From NCBI GenBank assembly GCA_011033025.1, contig WFMF01000055.1, positions 248,001 through 312,000 on the forward strand: a stretch of 64,000 bases of DNA, written 5' to 3'. A model generated the notes under the pieces. The model was given only the letters and a program-made list of their open reading frames with translations, was not told the origin of the DNA and did no database searches. The position numbers and the translations under genes were made by a program. The stretch comes from Beroe forskalii (Eukaryota > Ctenophora > Nuda > Beroida > Beroidae). Positions within the stretch are counted from its first letter, which is position 1. Every line of letters begins with the position of its first letter. Shown here in pieces: positions 40,801 to 47,000 of this stretch.

Positions 40801-41304
40801 ATTCCAACTGCCATACCTGTATGAATTGTTATACTTATTGCTAATTGAATAATTTAATGATTGAATTTGTAAAATTGAAAATTTTATCGGGAAATTTCGG
40901 CCCCCACAATAATTTTTATCTTCCGCCATGGCTGACACAGTGTACAGTGTACACGCTGCTTCATTGCTTTCCAGTGTATAGTGTACAGCCTGTATTGTAA
41001 TGCACAGTTCAGTTAATGTATGTTTAAAGGAATCTGTGGATTCTGTTGAATGTGCTGTTAGTTTGTCAAACAAATGTTTACTGAAAAGCTCAAATTAAAA
41101 AAATTTAGGAGCATCATTTTAGAACATTTTAAATCTCCATTTATTCCTTGATGCAATCATACAGTCAAACACTTATCCTAATTTCAGGCTGAATTGGGAG
41201 GCAACGTAAGAATCAAGTATATCTCAGCTTCAGTGTGTGTTTCTCTGTGGATGATTTACATTGTTTGTGCTTCTCTTTACGCCTACAACATCATCAAGTT
41301 CTAA
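14437..41304 (+). CDS. NCX: Na+/Ca2+ exchanger (NCX/SLC8 family), whole gene span, multi-exon
   Basis: Plasma-membrane antiporter that exports one Ca2+ for three Na+ (family knowledge). Exons read from the sequence: 14437-15225 (ATG 14490), 18900-19016, 22400-22455, 25425-25580, 25997-26050, 26466-26523, 27353-27461, 32466-32692, 33315-33472, then 37064-37250 or 37329-37509, then 38653-38831, 38958-39120, 39512-39690, 41188-41304. All introns are GT-AG and every junction keeps phase; the sum is 832 codons with the first alternative exon and 830 with the second, stop included. Domain order is N-terminal membrane segments with alpha-1, a cytosolic loop, CBD1, CBD2, then alpha-2 and the last membrane segment. 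One exon of roughly 35-40 codons (alpha-2 end) was not found. The N-terminus may extend upstream. Confidence in identity is very high; confidence in the exact model is moderate. Confidence 0.95.
18900..19016 (+). CDS. NCX: NCX exon: proximal cytosolic loop, symmetric 117-nt exon
   Basis: A pyrimidine-rich tract ending in accag precedes 18900. Joined to the preceding exon's last G it reads D-I-D-F-S-E-A-V-D, then a basic stretch ([14 protein letters not shown]) and an acidic stretch ending DAIEMQ, with donor CAGG|gtattt. Entry and exit phases are the same (117 nt, 39 codons), so including or skipping it preserves the frame between the exons at 15225 and 22400. It may therefore be a cassette exon. 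Position and character fit the start of the large NCX loop, where vertebrate NCX1 also has an IEM-containing stretch; this resemblance is short. If not spliced at 19016 the frame ends at a TGA at 19043-19045. Confidence 0.68.
20208..20448. mobile_element. Short foldback element with TA flanks
   Basis: Terminal inverted repeats AGAACGGCGTCAC and (reverse complement) AGAACGGCATCAC, with TA on both sides. The interior has further inverted blocks around AATTAGTGCGGTTT and AAACCGCACTAAT. About 241 bp, no coding. Structure suggests a TA-targeting non-autonomous DNA transposon. Confidence 0.6.
20453..21450 (-). repeat. Right arm of ~1 kb inverted repeat pair
   Basis: Inverted copy of 1747-2762, beginning TTAACCGAAGTAGAGG and ending GGGAGCCATATAATATA. 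It carries the same adjacent foldback plus core arrangement. It lies in the NCX intron 19017-22399, directly next to a smaller foldback element (20208-20448). An 88-codon open frame in it (20854-21120) is not intact in the other arm and is not recognised. Confidence 0.85.
22400..22455 (+). CDS. NCX: NCX exon: cytosolic loop microexon (56 nt)
   Basis: Acceptor ctatttcag, donor GAG|gtgatt. With the previous exon's G it reads [19 protein letters not shown]. The phase (2 nt in, 0 out) matches the exon before and the exon at 25425, and the acidic/basic mix fits the loop upstream of CBD1. It was too short for a simple ORF scan. Recognition rests on phase, splice signals and continuity rather than on a conserved motif. 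Confidence 0.75.
22456..25424 (+). other. NCX intron
   Basis: No exon seen. Contains the inverted-terminal element at 23998-24213. Confidence 0.6.
23998..24213. mobile_element. Short inverted-terminal element (AGTCTCAAATAGACGGGGGG)
   Basis: Ends AGTCTCAAATAGACGGGGGG and its reverse complement CCCCCCGTCTATTTGAGACT bound 216 bp. The interior repeats AAATAAG(A)GGGGGG-like motifs inverted. No coding and no clear target duplication. Related-looking motifs occur at 8797-8890. Confidence 0.55.
25425..25580 (+). CDS. NCX: NCX exon: cytosolic loop (SRAWYRV segment)
   Basis: 52 codons in phase 0 at both ends. The acceptor is gtgtttcag and the donor AAG|gtactt. The sequence contains [20 protein letters not shown] followed by YRV, matching the region of vertebrate NCX1 around SRAFYRIQATRLMTGAG in the loop between membrane helix 5 and CBD1. 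It lies between the 56-nt and 54-nt loop exons. The first codon is ATG, but splicing, not initiation, is the likely reading because conserved NCX sequence precedes it in frame. Confidence 0.88.
25705..25825 (+). repeat. Direct duplicate GGACGTTCTRTCGTATCACT in NCX intron
   Basis: About 35 bp around GGACGTTCT(A/G)TCGTATCACT occurs at 25708 and again at 25796. The enclosing frame is open but has no recognised similarity and no good exon limits. Confidence 0.6.
25997..26050 (+). CDS. NCX: NCX exon: cytosolic loop microexon (54 nt)
   Basis: 18 codons, phase 0 at both ends, reading [18 protein letters not shown]. The acceptor is gttttaag and the donor GAT|gtaaga. Because it is symmetric it could be skipped without a frame change. 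It continues the loop between the SRAWYRV exon and the acidic exon at 26466. No family motif is strong enough to prove it; the call rests on splice signals, phase and composition. Confidence 0.7.
26466..26523 (+). CDS. NCX: NCX exon: acidic linker before CBD1 (58 nt)
   Basis: Acceptor ttattcccag, donor ACAG|gtatgc. It reads [19 protein letters not shown] and leaves one G, which pairs with the two-base start of the next exon to give Val. The acidic linker precedes the first Calx-beta domain, as in other NCX proteins. The phase agrees on both sides. Confidence 0.78.
26905..27366 (+). repeat. 37-bp tandem array carrying an NCX 3' splice site
   Basis: Unit TCTCGAGAGTGGAG + CGTTTAATGAAC + TCCTCTTTCAG, 37 bp, about 12 copies counted by the cag preceding TCTCGAG (26913, 26981, 27018, 27054, 27091, 27128, 27165, 27202, 27239, 27276, 27313, 27350). 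The last copy supplies the real acceptor and first bases of the CBD1 exon at 27353. The first two copies are degenerate. Confidence 0.93.
27353..27461 (+). CDS. NCX: NCX exon: first half of Calx-beta domain 1 (CBD1)
   Basis: Joined to the previous exon it reads [20 protein letters not shown], then [16 protein letters not shown]. This aligns with the opening strands of NCX1 CBD1 (VSKIFFEQGTYQCLENCGT and following). The donor is CAA|gttagt; the leftover AA joins C of the exon at 32466 to make Asn, continuing into [14 protein letters not shown]. The exon's acceptor (ctctttcag) and first 14 bases are the last unit of a 37-bp tandem array, so the 3' splice site has about ten upstream near-copies. 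The intron that follows contains the Penelope-like element. Confidence 0.9.
27682..28020 (+). repeat. Left terminal direct repeat of the Penelope-like element
   Basis: About 339 bp beginning tttcaggtttttagatag, nearly identical to 31437-31774. Differences seen are single-base indels in homopolymer runs (T6/T7, T5/T4, C3/C2). The ORF start lies 73 bases after its end. Confidence 0.88.
28094..31345 (+). CDS. Penelope-like element polyprotein: reverse transcriptase + GIY-YIG endonuclease
   Basis: 1083 codons, uninterrupted, ATG 28094, TAA at 31343-31345. Near the N-terminus (residues ~18-33) is a hydrophobic helix ([13 protein letters not shown]). A basic region follows (residues ~215-250). The PLE-type DKG motif is in [12 protein letters not shown] (~residue 424). 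RT motif A is [10 protein letters not shown] (~576), motif [15 protein letters not shown] (~636), motif C RLRDDIYC (~680), then FLDLFV. Cysteines [11 protein letters not shown] (~920) precede a C-terminal GIY-YIG-type nuclease (IYVIY ... FYVGYTG ... R ... H, ~965-995). This order matches endonuclease-bearing Penelope-like elements rather than LTR retrotransposons. The hydrophobic N-terminus is unexpected. Confidence 0.93.
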   Translation: MAEKFRITLVSDFRSSFFGITLLILFLCFVAFDRLAFPSQQSQQQSTQTAVNHVTRSQALSLNRPINLLNSIPDVKTYQRTVEKHSRLNNQLVYMKSCMLSGCIPKGICDQAKFKLSFPNVIVKDNCQKFFHYAASRSSDVIRTHLNVTIERLRQKIFRLDETLRQTLSAKELESVIAHTASKDSALQSKQIVIHEKKLQRDLEHGKFYIPFQRNYDPRQKRKNRRFKAKSKAARKSSRKLKRRSLRSENSDSPGAILCQPGSSSAPPPVINLSTSKTITEGHFGIFQRGPKFVPTPPKPDLAEFQKDYTMWKNRLRWAYHHEYGKAEKVPLPTLPLPEPEPESEEDINPDVQKLLDAEKALRNEKKSQYMAPLNQNHALELFFHKVDLGIKDHKERNFSGDNLSKEERSALKDMRSWKDVIVRPYDKGIGYVVDDVVNYENRVKKEILNPQTYVVVDDPASEIVKINTRIKDWIDKYPESLSDNLRDWVVNENASCGYYYLLYKAHKPEKGYPGRLITSACGSPTENLSKWLEFHLGPLMDSLPYRLQDSSHFLRKLLDYNSVEGNKTHSIIHCSWDIEAMYPNIQNDLGIEACTDLLNKRTHTFPSTESIIEALLITLEENIAQFGDLVTKQIEGTAMGPSHACSYADAAADYAIDQKVMSDTNHFHQFISLWARLRDDIYCAWIGTEEDLRLFDTWLNGLHPRLKFTLEYSTEGTIFLDLFVSTGTDNSIKTKIYSKPCDSHAYLLPTSCHPAHICKNIPIGVMKRVRRNCSEEADFTLAKTEYSQYLRHRQYSEDVIQEAIESATQCTRESLLGVDKVSGSSNPVKKQYPLVMKFNQKLPLMSKIIRDNLHILELTSETKEMFNCKSLFVSYKMEKNLKSLICKNKYTNKLSVARNQVVSNVEENADSNTITNINHGCFKCPKLCTLCKNFMIESNSFTSPNINRQFLIKSRLTCDTQNIIYVIYDKICEKIFYVGYTGDTMKVRWANHKSHIKYGKKSCEMSTHFTKHSTGLHKLDKSTTTAFTASLKNHLSIILIECVDPIPGKSMKEACEIRETYWQGALKATRLFGGINKRTNRN
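31437..31774 (+). repeat. Right terminal direct repeat of the Penelope-like element
   Basis: About 338 bp, near-identical copy of 27682-28020, 91 bases after the ORF stop. It runs directly into a long (TA)n tract. Confidence 0.88.
31771..31863. repeat. (TA)n microsatellite
   Basis: About 90 bp of nearly pure TA directly after the right terminal repeat of the Penelope-like element. Confidence 0.95.
31885..32185. repeat. 39-bp (x4) and 37-bp (x3) short tandem arrays
   Basis: Unit with GTCATGTGAACAGCAAATAG (39 bp) repeated four times at 31895-32040, followed by a unit with CATTAACTGTGTGGAAGTGT (37 bp) repeated three times at 32087-32180. Both lie in the NCX intron before the exon at 32466. Confidence 0.9.
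32466..32692 (+). CDS. NCX: NCX exon: second half of CBD1, Ca2+-binding loop
   Basis: Acceptor cccctcctcag, donor GATG|gtaagt. It contains [15 protein letters not shown] and an acidic cluster [15 protein letters not shown], the conserved Ca2+-coordinating loop of CBD1, and ends in SIINDDG, the end of the beta-sandwich. Acidic residues known to bind Ca2+ in the family appear retained, so this sensor looks functional. It ends in phase 1 and joins the CBD2 exon at 33315. Confidence 0.95.
33315..33472 (+). CDS. NCX: NCX exon: first half of Calx-beta domain 2 (CBD2)
   Basis: Acceptor cccttcag, donor GAG|gtgagt. It reads [20 protein letters not shown] and continues to [11 protein letters not shown], matching the start of NCX1 CBD2 (GIFTFEEP, ...EGTARGGGEDFE). 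It ends in phase 0 and can join either of two alternative exons downstream. A 16-bp minisatellite starts within 30 bases of its donor. Confidence 0.94.
33490..34185 (+). repeat. 16-bp minisatellite next to NCX donor
   Basis: Unit GTGGACTGGTGGGAGT, about 43 copies with scattered substitutions, starting within ~20 bases of the 5' splice site at 33473. It is open in several frames on both strands only because the unit lacks stops. Confidence 0.95.
34186..36452 (+). other. NCX intron, nothing coding
   Basis: Part of the intron 33473-37063. A 12-bp repeat lies at 34845-34892 and one degenerate GAGGGGAAGCCGAG motif at 35381. No exon seen. Confidence 0.6.
34845..34892 (+). repeat. 12-bp tandem repeat (GGTAAACTTTTG x4)
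   Basis: Four copies of GGTAAACTTTT(G) in the NCX intron 33473-37063, with related GGTAAACTT copies to 34930. Confidence 0.85.
36461..36669. mobile_element. 209-bp foldback MITE with 8-bp target duplication
   Basis: Ends GGCAGATGCG(A)ACCTTGCAATC and the reverse complement GATTGCAAGGT(G)CGCATCTGCC, flanked on both sides by the octamer GAAATATA (36453-36460 and 36670-36677). The interior is built from GATCAGCGC/GATCGGCGC repeats. An 8-bp duplication is typical of hAT-like and some other DNA transposons; the superfamily is not assigned. It lies in the NCX intron before the alternative exons. Confidence 0.82.
36786..37018 (+). repeat. 27-bp GC-rich minisatellite before NCX alternative exon A
   Basis: Unit CAGACGGCAGCCGCCCCGCT + GGCTCCC, 27 bp, about 8 copies, with one interruption near 36893-36915 and single-base losses later. 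It ends 45 bases before the exon at 37064. Each unit contains CCCCAG. Confidence 0.92.
37064..37250 (+). CDS. NCX: NCX alternative exon A: second half of CBD2, acidic cluster altered
   Basis: Acceptor cttgtactag, donor GACG|gtaagg. It reads [20 protein letters not shown], then [20 protein letters not shown] and ends [10 protein letters not shown]. It enters in phase 0 and leaves in phase 1, exactly like the next exon, to which it is clearly paralogous ([10 protein letters not shown] against [10 protein letters not shown]). Where CBDs usually have a D-D-D cluster, this copy has PESSPHDED, so Ca2+ binding is probably weakened or absent (inference). Vertebrate NCX1 and NCX3 have mutually exclusive exons at the same place in CBD2. 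Confidence 0.9.
37329..37509 (+). CDS. NCX: NCX alternative exon B: second half of CBD2, canonical acidic cluster
   Basis: Acceptor ccgtgacag, donor GATG|gtaaga. It reads [20 protein letters not shown], then [20 protein letters not shown] and ends [10 protein letters not shown]. The DDD-acidic Ca2+ loop is intact. It lies only 78 nt after exon A. If both were spliced together the frame would read GGC then TAA at once, and if both were skipped the frame would shift; only single inclusion works, which marks a mutually exclusive pair. Confidence 0.92.
38653..38831 (+). CDS. NCX: NCX exon: loop end and start of C-terminal membrane domain
   Basis: Acceptor ctcccacag, donor AAA|gtatgt. It reads [20 protein letters not shown], then [20 protein letters not shown], an acidic stretch and [13 protein letters not shown]. 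This aligns with the NCX1 segment containing SWREQFIEAITV and the VMHFLTVFWK entry to the second membrane half. Its two-base start completes a codon with the G left by either CBD2 exon. Confidence 0.95.
38958..39120 (+). CDS. NCX: NCX exon: membrane helices before alpha-2
   Basis: Acceptor aatcccag, donor TTTG|gttagt. It reads [20 protein letters not shown], then a hydrophobic helix with [15 protein letters not shown] and [14 protein letters not shown]1 has VLFAFVPP, WACF, AFIGDLASHFG and GLKDSVTAVVF at the same points. The IGD and GLKDSVTA-type motifs belong to the start of alpha-2. Confidence 0.95.
39512..39690 (+). CDS. NCX: NCX exon: alpha-2 repeat
   Basis: Acceptor tttcttcag, donor TTG|gtgagt. 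It reads [20 protein letters not shown], then [20 protein letters not shown] and ends [19 protein letters not shown] and [14 protein letters not shown] are the alpha-2 ion-binding signature. It ends in phase 0. Its last ~38 bases, with the donor, are repeated in degraded form at about 39853-39893. Confidence 0.97.
39691..41187 (+). other. NCX intron where an alpha-2 exon is expected but not found
   Basis: The family has a further membrane helix between the exons at 39690 and 41188. I scanned all three plus frames by eye for VxPGxLxF and RRR motifs with flanking splice sites and found none. A degraded copy of the previous exon's end lies at 39853-39893, and GTACAC repeats at 40085-40230. Confidence 0.6.
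40085..40230. repeat. GTACACTGTACAGTGTAC palindromic repeat cluster
   Basis: About 150 bp made of GTACACTGTACA-like blocks in both orientations, in the NCX intron 39691-41187. Similar short blocks recur at 39990-40050 and 40935-40985. Confidence 0.75.
41188..41304 (+). CDS. NCX: NCX terminal exon: last membrane helix and stop
   Basis: Acceptor taatttcag. It reads [20 protein letters not shown], then [18 protein letters not shown] and TAA at 41302-41304. This aligns with the C-terminus of NCX1 (GGELGGPRTAKLLTS... to ...AYCHIKGF). Entry phase 0 matches the exit phase at 39690, but the family has about 35-40 residues between them (a helix starting VxPGxLxF and ending in RRR), which I could not find. 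A C-rich array begins ~135 bases after the stop. Confidence 0.94.
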   Translation, partial: AELGGNVRIKYISASVCVSLWMIYIVCASLYAYNIIKF

Positions 41305-41439
41305 GGAGACCTCAAGTCAGCCGAATGTTTTTATCCCTCACTTTTGTATAGCAAGATTCTAGGTCAGATTGATGGCGCAGCACCAAAGTGGTAGATCTCA
41401 AAACAACTCAATATGAGACGTCCTACTTCCCTCCTATCT

Positions 41440-43120
41440 CTACACCCCACCCCCTCCTAATTCCTATCTCTACACCCCACCCCCTCCTATCTCTACACCC
41501 CACCCCTCCTATCTCTACACCCCACCCCTCCTATCTCTACACCCCACCCCTCCTATCTCTACACCCCCTCCTATCTCTACACCCCACCCCTCCTATCTCT
41601 ACACCCCACCCCTCCTATCTCTACACCCCACCTCTTATCTCTAGACCCCACCCCCTCCTATCTCTACACCCCACCCCTCTCTTCCACCCCACCCCCCTCC
41701 CTATCTCTACACCCCACCCCCTCCTATTCTATCTCACCCCCTCTATCTCTACACCCCACCCTCCTATCTCTACACCCCACCCTCCTATCTCTACCCCACC
41801 CCCTCCTATCTCTACACCCCACCCCTCCCATCTCTACACCCCACCCCTCCTATCTCTACATCCCACCCCTCCTATCCCTACACCCCACCCCTCCTATCTC
41901 TACACCCCACCCCTCCTATATCTCTACACCCCACCCCTCCTATCTCTACACCCCACCCTCCTATCTCTACACCCCACCCTCCTATCTCACCCCCACCCCT
42001 CCTATCTCTACACCCCACCTCCTATCTCTACACCCACCCCCTCCTATCTCTACACCCCACCCCCTCCTATCTCTACACCCCACCCCTCCTAATTCCTATC
42101 CCCACCCCCCTATCTCTACACCCCCTCCTATCCCCCTCCCCCCCCTCCTATCTCTACACCCCCACCCCTCCTATCTCTACACCCACCCCTCCTATCTCAC
42201 ACCCCGCCCCTCCCTATCTCACACCCCACCCCTCCTATCTCTACACCCCACCCCTCCTATCTCTACACCCCACCCCTCCTATCTCTACACCCCCCCCCTC
42301 CTATCTCTACACCCCACCCCCTCCTATCTCTACACCCCACCCCCTCCTATCTCTACACCCCACCCCTCCTCTACACCCCACCCTCCTATCTCTACACCCC
42401 ACCCCTCCTATCTCTACACCCCACCCCCTCCTACACCCCCACCCCTCCTATCTCTACACCCCACCTCCTATCTCTACACCCCACCCCTCCTATCTCTACA
42501 CCCCACCCCTCCTATCTCTACACCCCACCTCCTATCTCTACACCCCACCCTCCTATCTCTACACCCCACCCCTCCTATCTCTACACCCCCACCCCTCCTA
42601 TCTCTACACCCCACCCCTCCTATCTCTACACCCCACCTCCTATCCCAACCCCCTATCTCTACACCCCACCCCTCCTATCTCTACACCCCACCCCCTCCTA
42701 TCTCTACACCCCACCCCTCCTATCTCTACACCCCACCCCTCCTATCTCTACACCCCACCCCTCCTATCTCTACACCCCACCCCCTCCCTATCTCTACACC
42801 CCCCCCTATCCCACCCCACCCCCTCTAAAGCCCTCTATCTCTCACCCAACCCTCCTATCTCGTGAACCCCACCCCCTTCCCCCCATTGTTCCATCTCTGG
42901 TTAATAAAATCATCTCTACAAAACCCCCTTGAATCCCACAAATTCCCAACCCTCCTATCTCTACAATTATATTTATCTCTGCAATGATCCTCCTATTTAT
43001 TGTGGTTCCATCCTCCTATCTCTACACCCCACCCCTCATTCATATTGTCCACCCCCCACCCCACTCTACACTCCACCCACCCCTCCCTATTCTACACCCA
43101 ACCCCTCCTATCTCTACACC
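41440..43120 (+). repeat. 22-bp C-rich minisatellite downstream of NCX stop
   Basis: Unit CCTATCTCTACACCCCACCC + CT, about 22 bp, some 75 copies with many indels, becoming irregular after 42780. It is strongly strand-asymmetric (C/T/A, almost no G on plus). It starts ~135 bases after the NCX stop. Confidence 0.93.
42903..42908 (+). promoter_or_regulatory. Candidate polyadenylation signal of NCX (AATAAA)
   Basis: First plus-strand AATAAA I see after the NCX stop (41304), with another at 43372-43377. If used, the NCX 3' UTR would include most of the C-rich 22-bp array. Confidence 0.3.
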
Positions 43121-44049
43121 CCCACCTTATTCTAATTTTACCCCCCCCCTCCTTATTCCACCTCCAAGCTTGAAAGCTTGTTTCTTATTTTTATCATACA
43201 GTTTATTTGCTTACGATCTAATTCTGAAGTTTATTCTTTGTATGGACTTTTCAGTGAATGAAACAGAACATTATCAAGTACAACTACAAATGACGATAAA
43301 GGATTATTTAACAACATGTAAATTAAAGTTTCACCATTGTATGGAGACTGATTTATTAAACTCGCAAACAAAATAAAAAGCTGGTCAATGTCTCATTCTA
43401 TGTTTGATTTAAACTGAAAATTCATTTAAAAGTAGCAAACAACTTTTATAGCAAATACAAATGTAAGCTTCTTATTCTCTTACTTTAGAACACAATGATA
43501 TATCTTTAAAATGGTAGCATGTTTAACTGGGTTTCGGGCTCTTTTGTTAGCAATAATCACATGTTATTTCATTTTTTCTGAGTTCAACCACTTCCCCCCC
43601 CTCACAACGTTATTCACTAGATAGAGAACATTACAAATTCATTTGAAATTTTTCCCCTCTAAATGATATAAGAAATTATTAAGACTTGCATCTTTTCTCA
43701 TTGCAATTGAAAATTCGTTTCAATGATCATCGCTCTATGTTAAGAAGTTAGTTTCTCCTCTGAAGCTGATGTGTCATGAAAATTATGTTACATGTTTGTA
43801 TAAGTACCGAGAATATGTGCCAGTTTTTCCTATGATATATCATAACAACAGTCAAGACACCGTTTCCACTGTGTACAGAGTTTTTAAAATCTTATTCTAT
43901 TAAAATAGCAATCAATATTATAAAACATTTTTTAAGATTCTCTAAAAATGGATCCTAACGTAAATTCCCCCAATTTAATGAATTTACCATATTCATTTTA
44001 GAAAGTCGTTTTGGAATTAAAGAGCTTCCTAAAAATATGTTGCGGTCGT
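43121..44049. other. Intergenic, nothing recognised
   Basis: AT-rich DNA between the 22-bp and 33-bp arrays. A possible polyadenylation signal is at 43372-43377. Confidence 0.6.
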
Positions 44050-47000
44050 GAATTTCTAAACACGAGGATATTTCGTAGCCTTCCCTAATTGAAATAGATG
44101 ACTCTTTAAATATTCATAGAGGCTTTTCTAAACACGAGGATTTAATTTCAAAGTGAAATGTTTCTCCTATGGGGAATCATGAGGATTCATTTCGATGATT
44201 TAAACTTGAAAGGCCCTAAACACGAGGATAGAGGACGTAGAGGCTTCCCTAAACATGAGGATTTTACGTAGAGGTTTCCTAAACACGAGGATTTTAGAGG
44301 CTTCCCTAAACACGGGGATAGACGTAGAGGCTTCCCTAACACGAGGATAGAGGGACGTAGAGGCTTCCCTAAGCACGAGGATAGAGGACGTAGAGGCTTC
44401 CCTAAACACGAGGATAGAGGACGTAGAGGCTTCCCTAAACACGGATAGGATGAGAAACACGGGACGTTACGTAGAGGCTTCCCTAAACACGAGGATAGGG
44501 GACGTAGAGGCTTCCCTAAACACGAGGATAGAGGACGTAGAGGCTTCCCTAAACACGAGGATAGAGGACGGATAGAGGCTTCCTAAACACGAGGATAGAG
44601 GACGTAGAGGCTTCCCTAAACACGAGGATAGAGGACGTAGAGGCTTCCCTAAACACGAGGATAGGGGACGTAGAGGCTTCCCTAAACACGAGGATAGGGG
44701 ACGTGTCCCCCTAAACACGAGGATAGAGGACGTAGAGGCTTCCGTAAACACGAGGATAGAGGACGTAGAGGCTTCCCTAAACACGAGGATAGAGGACGTA
44801 GAGGCTTCCTAAACACGAGGATAGAGGCTTCTCTAAACACGGGGATAGAGGACGTAGAGGCTTCCCTAAACACGAGGATAGAGGACGTAGAGGCTTCCCT
44901 AAACACGAGGATAGGGGACGTAGAGGCTTCCCTAAACACGAGGATAGAGGACGTAGAGGCTTCCTAAACACGAGGATAGAGGACGTAGAGGCTTCCCTAA
45001 ACACGAGGATAGAGGACGTAGAGGCTTCCCTAAACACGAGGATAGAGGACGTAGAGGCTTCCCTAAACACGAGGATAGAGGACGTAGAGGCTTCCCTAAA
45101 CACGAGGATAGAGGACGTAGAGGCTTCCCTAAACACGAGGATAGAGGACGTAGAGGCTTCCCTAAACACGAGGATAGAGGACGTAGAGGCTTCCCTAAAC
45201 ACGAGGATAGAGGACGTAGAGGCTTCCCTAAACACGAGGATAGAGGACGTAGAGGCTTCCCTAAACACGAGGATAGAGGACGTAGAGGCTTCCTAAACAC
45301 GAGGATAGAGCGTAAACACGGGGATAGGGGACGTAGAGGCTTCCCTAAACACGAGGATAGAGGACGTAGAGGCTTCCCTAAACACGAGGATAGAGGACGT
45401 AGAGGCTTCCCTAAACACGAGGATAGAGGACGTAGAGGCTTCCCTAAACACGAGGATAGAGGACGTAGAGGCTTCCCTAAACACGAGGATAGGGGACGTA
45501 GAGGCTTCCCTAAACACGAGGATAGAGGACGTAGAGGCTTCCCTAAACACGAGGATAGAGGACGTAGAGGCTTCCCTAAACACGAGGATAGGGGACGTAG
45601 AGGCTTCCCTAAACACGAGGATAGGGACGTAGAGGCTTCCCTAAACACGAGGATAGAGGACGTAGAGGCTTCCCTAAACACGAGGATAGAGGACGTAGAG
45701 GCTTCCTAAACACGAGGATAGAGGACGTAGAGGCTTCCCTAAACACGAGGATAGAGGACGTAGAGGCTTCCCTAAACACGAGGATAGAGGACGTAGAGGC
45801 TTCCCTAAACACGAGGATAGAGGACGTAGAGGCTTCCCTAAACACGAGGATAGAGGACGTAGAGGCTTCCCTAAACACGAGGATAGAGGAAACGTAGAGG
45901 CTTCCCTAAACACGAGGATAGAGGACGTAGAGGCTTCCCTAAACACGAGGATAGAGGACGTAGAGGCTTCCCTAAACACGAGGATAGAGGACGTAGAGGC
46001 TTCCCTAAACACGAGGATAGAGGACGTAGAGGCTTCCCTAAACACGAGGATAGAGGACGTAGAGGCTTCCCTAAACACGAGGATAGAGGACGTAGAGGCT
46101 TCCCTAAACACGAGGATAGAGGACGTAGAGGCTTCCCTAAACACGAGGATAGAGGACGTAGAGGCTTCCCTAAACACGAGGATAGGGACGTAGAGGCTTC
46201 CCTAAACACGAGGATAGAGGACGTAGAGGCTTCCCTAAACACGAGGATAGAGGACGTAGAGGCTTCCCTAAACACGAGGATAGAGGACGTAGAGGCTTCC
46301 CTAAACACGAGGATAGAGGACGTAGAGGCTTCCCTAAACACGAGGATAGAGGACACACGAGGCTTCCCTAAACACGAGGATAGAGGACGTAGAGGCTTCC
46401 CTAAACACGAGGATAGAGGACGTAGAGGCTTCCCTAAACACGAGGATAGAGGACGTAGAGGCTTCCCTAAACACGAGGATAGAGGGACGTAGAGGCTTCC
46501 TAAACACGAGGATAGAGGCTTCCCTAAACACGAGGATAGAGGACGTAGAGGCTTCCCTAAACACGAGGATAGAGGACGTAGAGGCTTCCCTAAACACGAG
46601 GATAGGGACGTAGAGGCTTCCTAAACACGAGGATAGAGGACGTAGAGGCTTCCCTAAACACGAGGATAGAGGACGTAGAGGCTTCCCTAAACACGAGGAT
46701 AGGGGACGTAGAGGCTTCCCTAAACACGAGGATAGAGGACGTAGAGGCTTCCTAAACACGAGGATAGGGGACGTAGAGGCTTCCCTAAACACGAGGATAG
46801 GGACGTAGAGGCTTCCTAAACACGAGGATAGGGGACGTAGAGGCTTCCCTAAACACGAGGATAGAGGACGTAGAGGCTTCCCTAAACACGAGGATAGAGG
46901 ACGTAGAGGCTTCCCTAAACACGAGGATAGAGGACGTAGAGGCTTCCCTAAACACGGGGATAGAGGACGTAGAGGCTTCCTAAACACGAGGATAGAGGAC

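Noticed and set aside
40601..40801. Hydrophobic ORF ([21 protein letters not shown]) as the missing NCX helix
   Set aside because: Lacks the VxPGxLxF and RRR features of that helix and has no good donor in the right phase.
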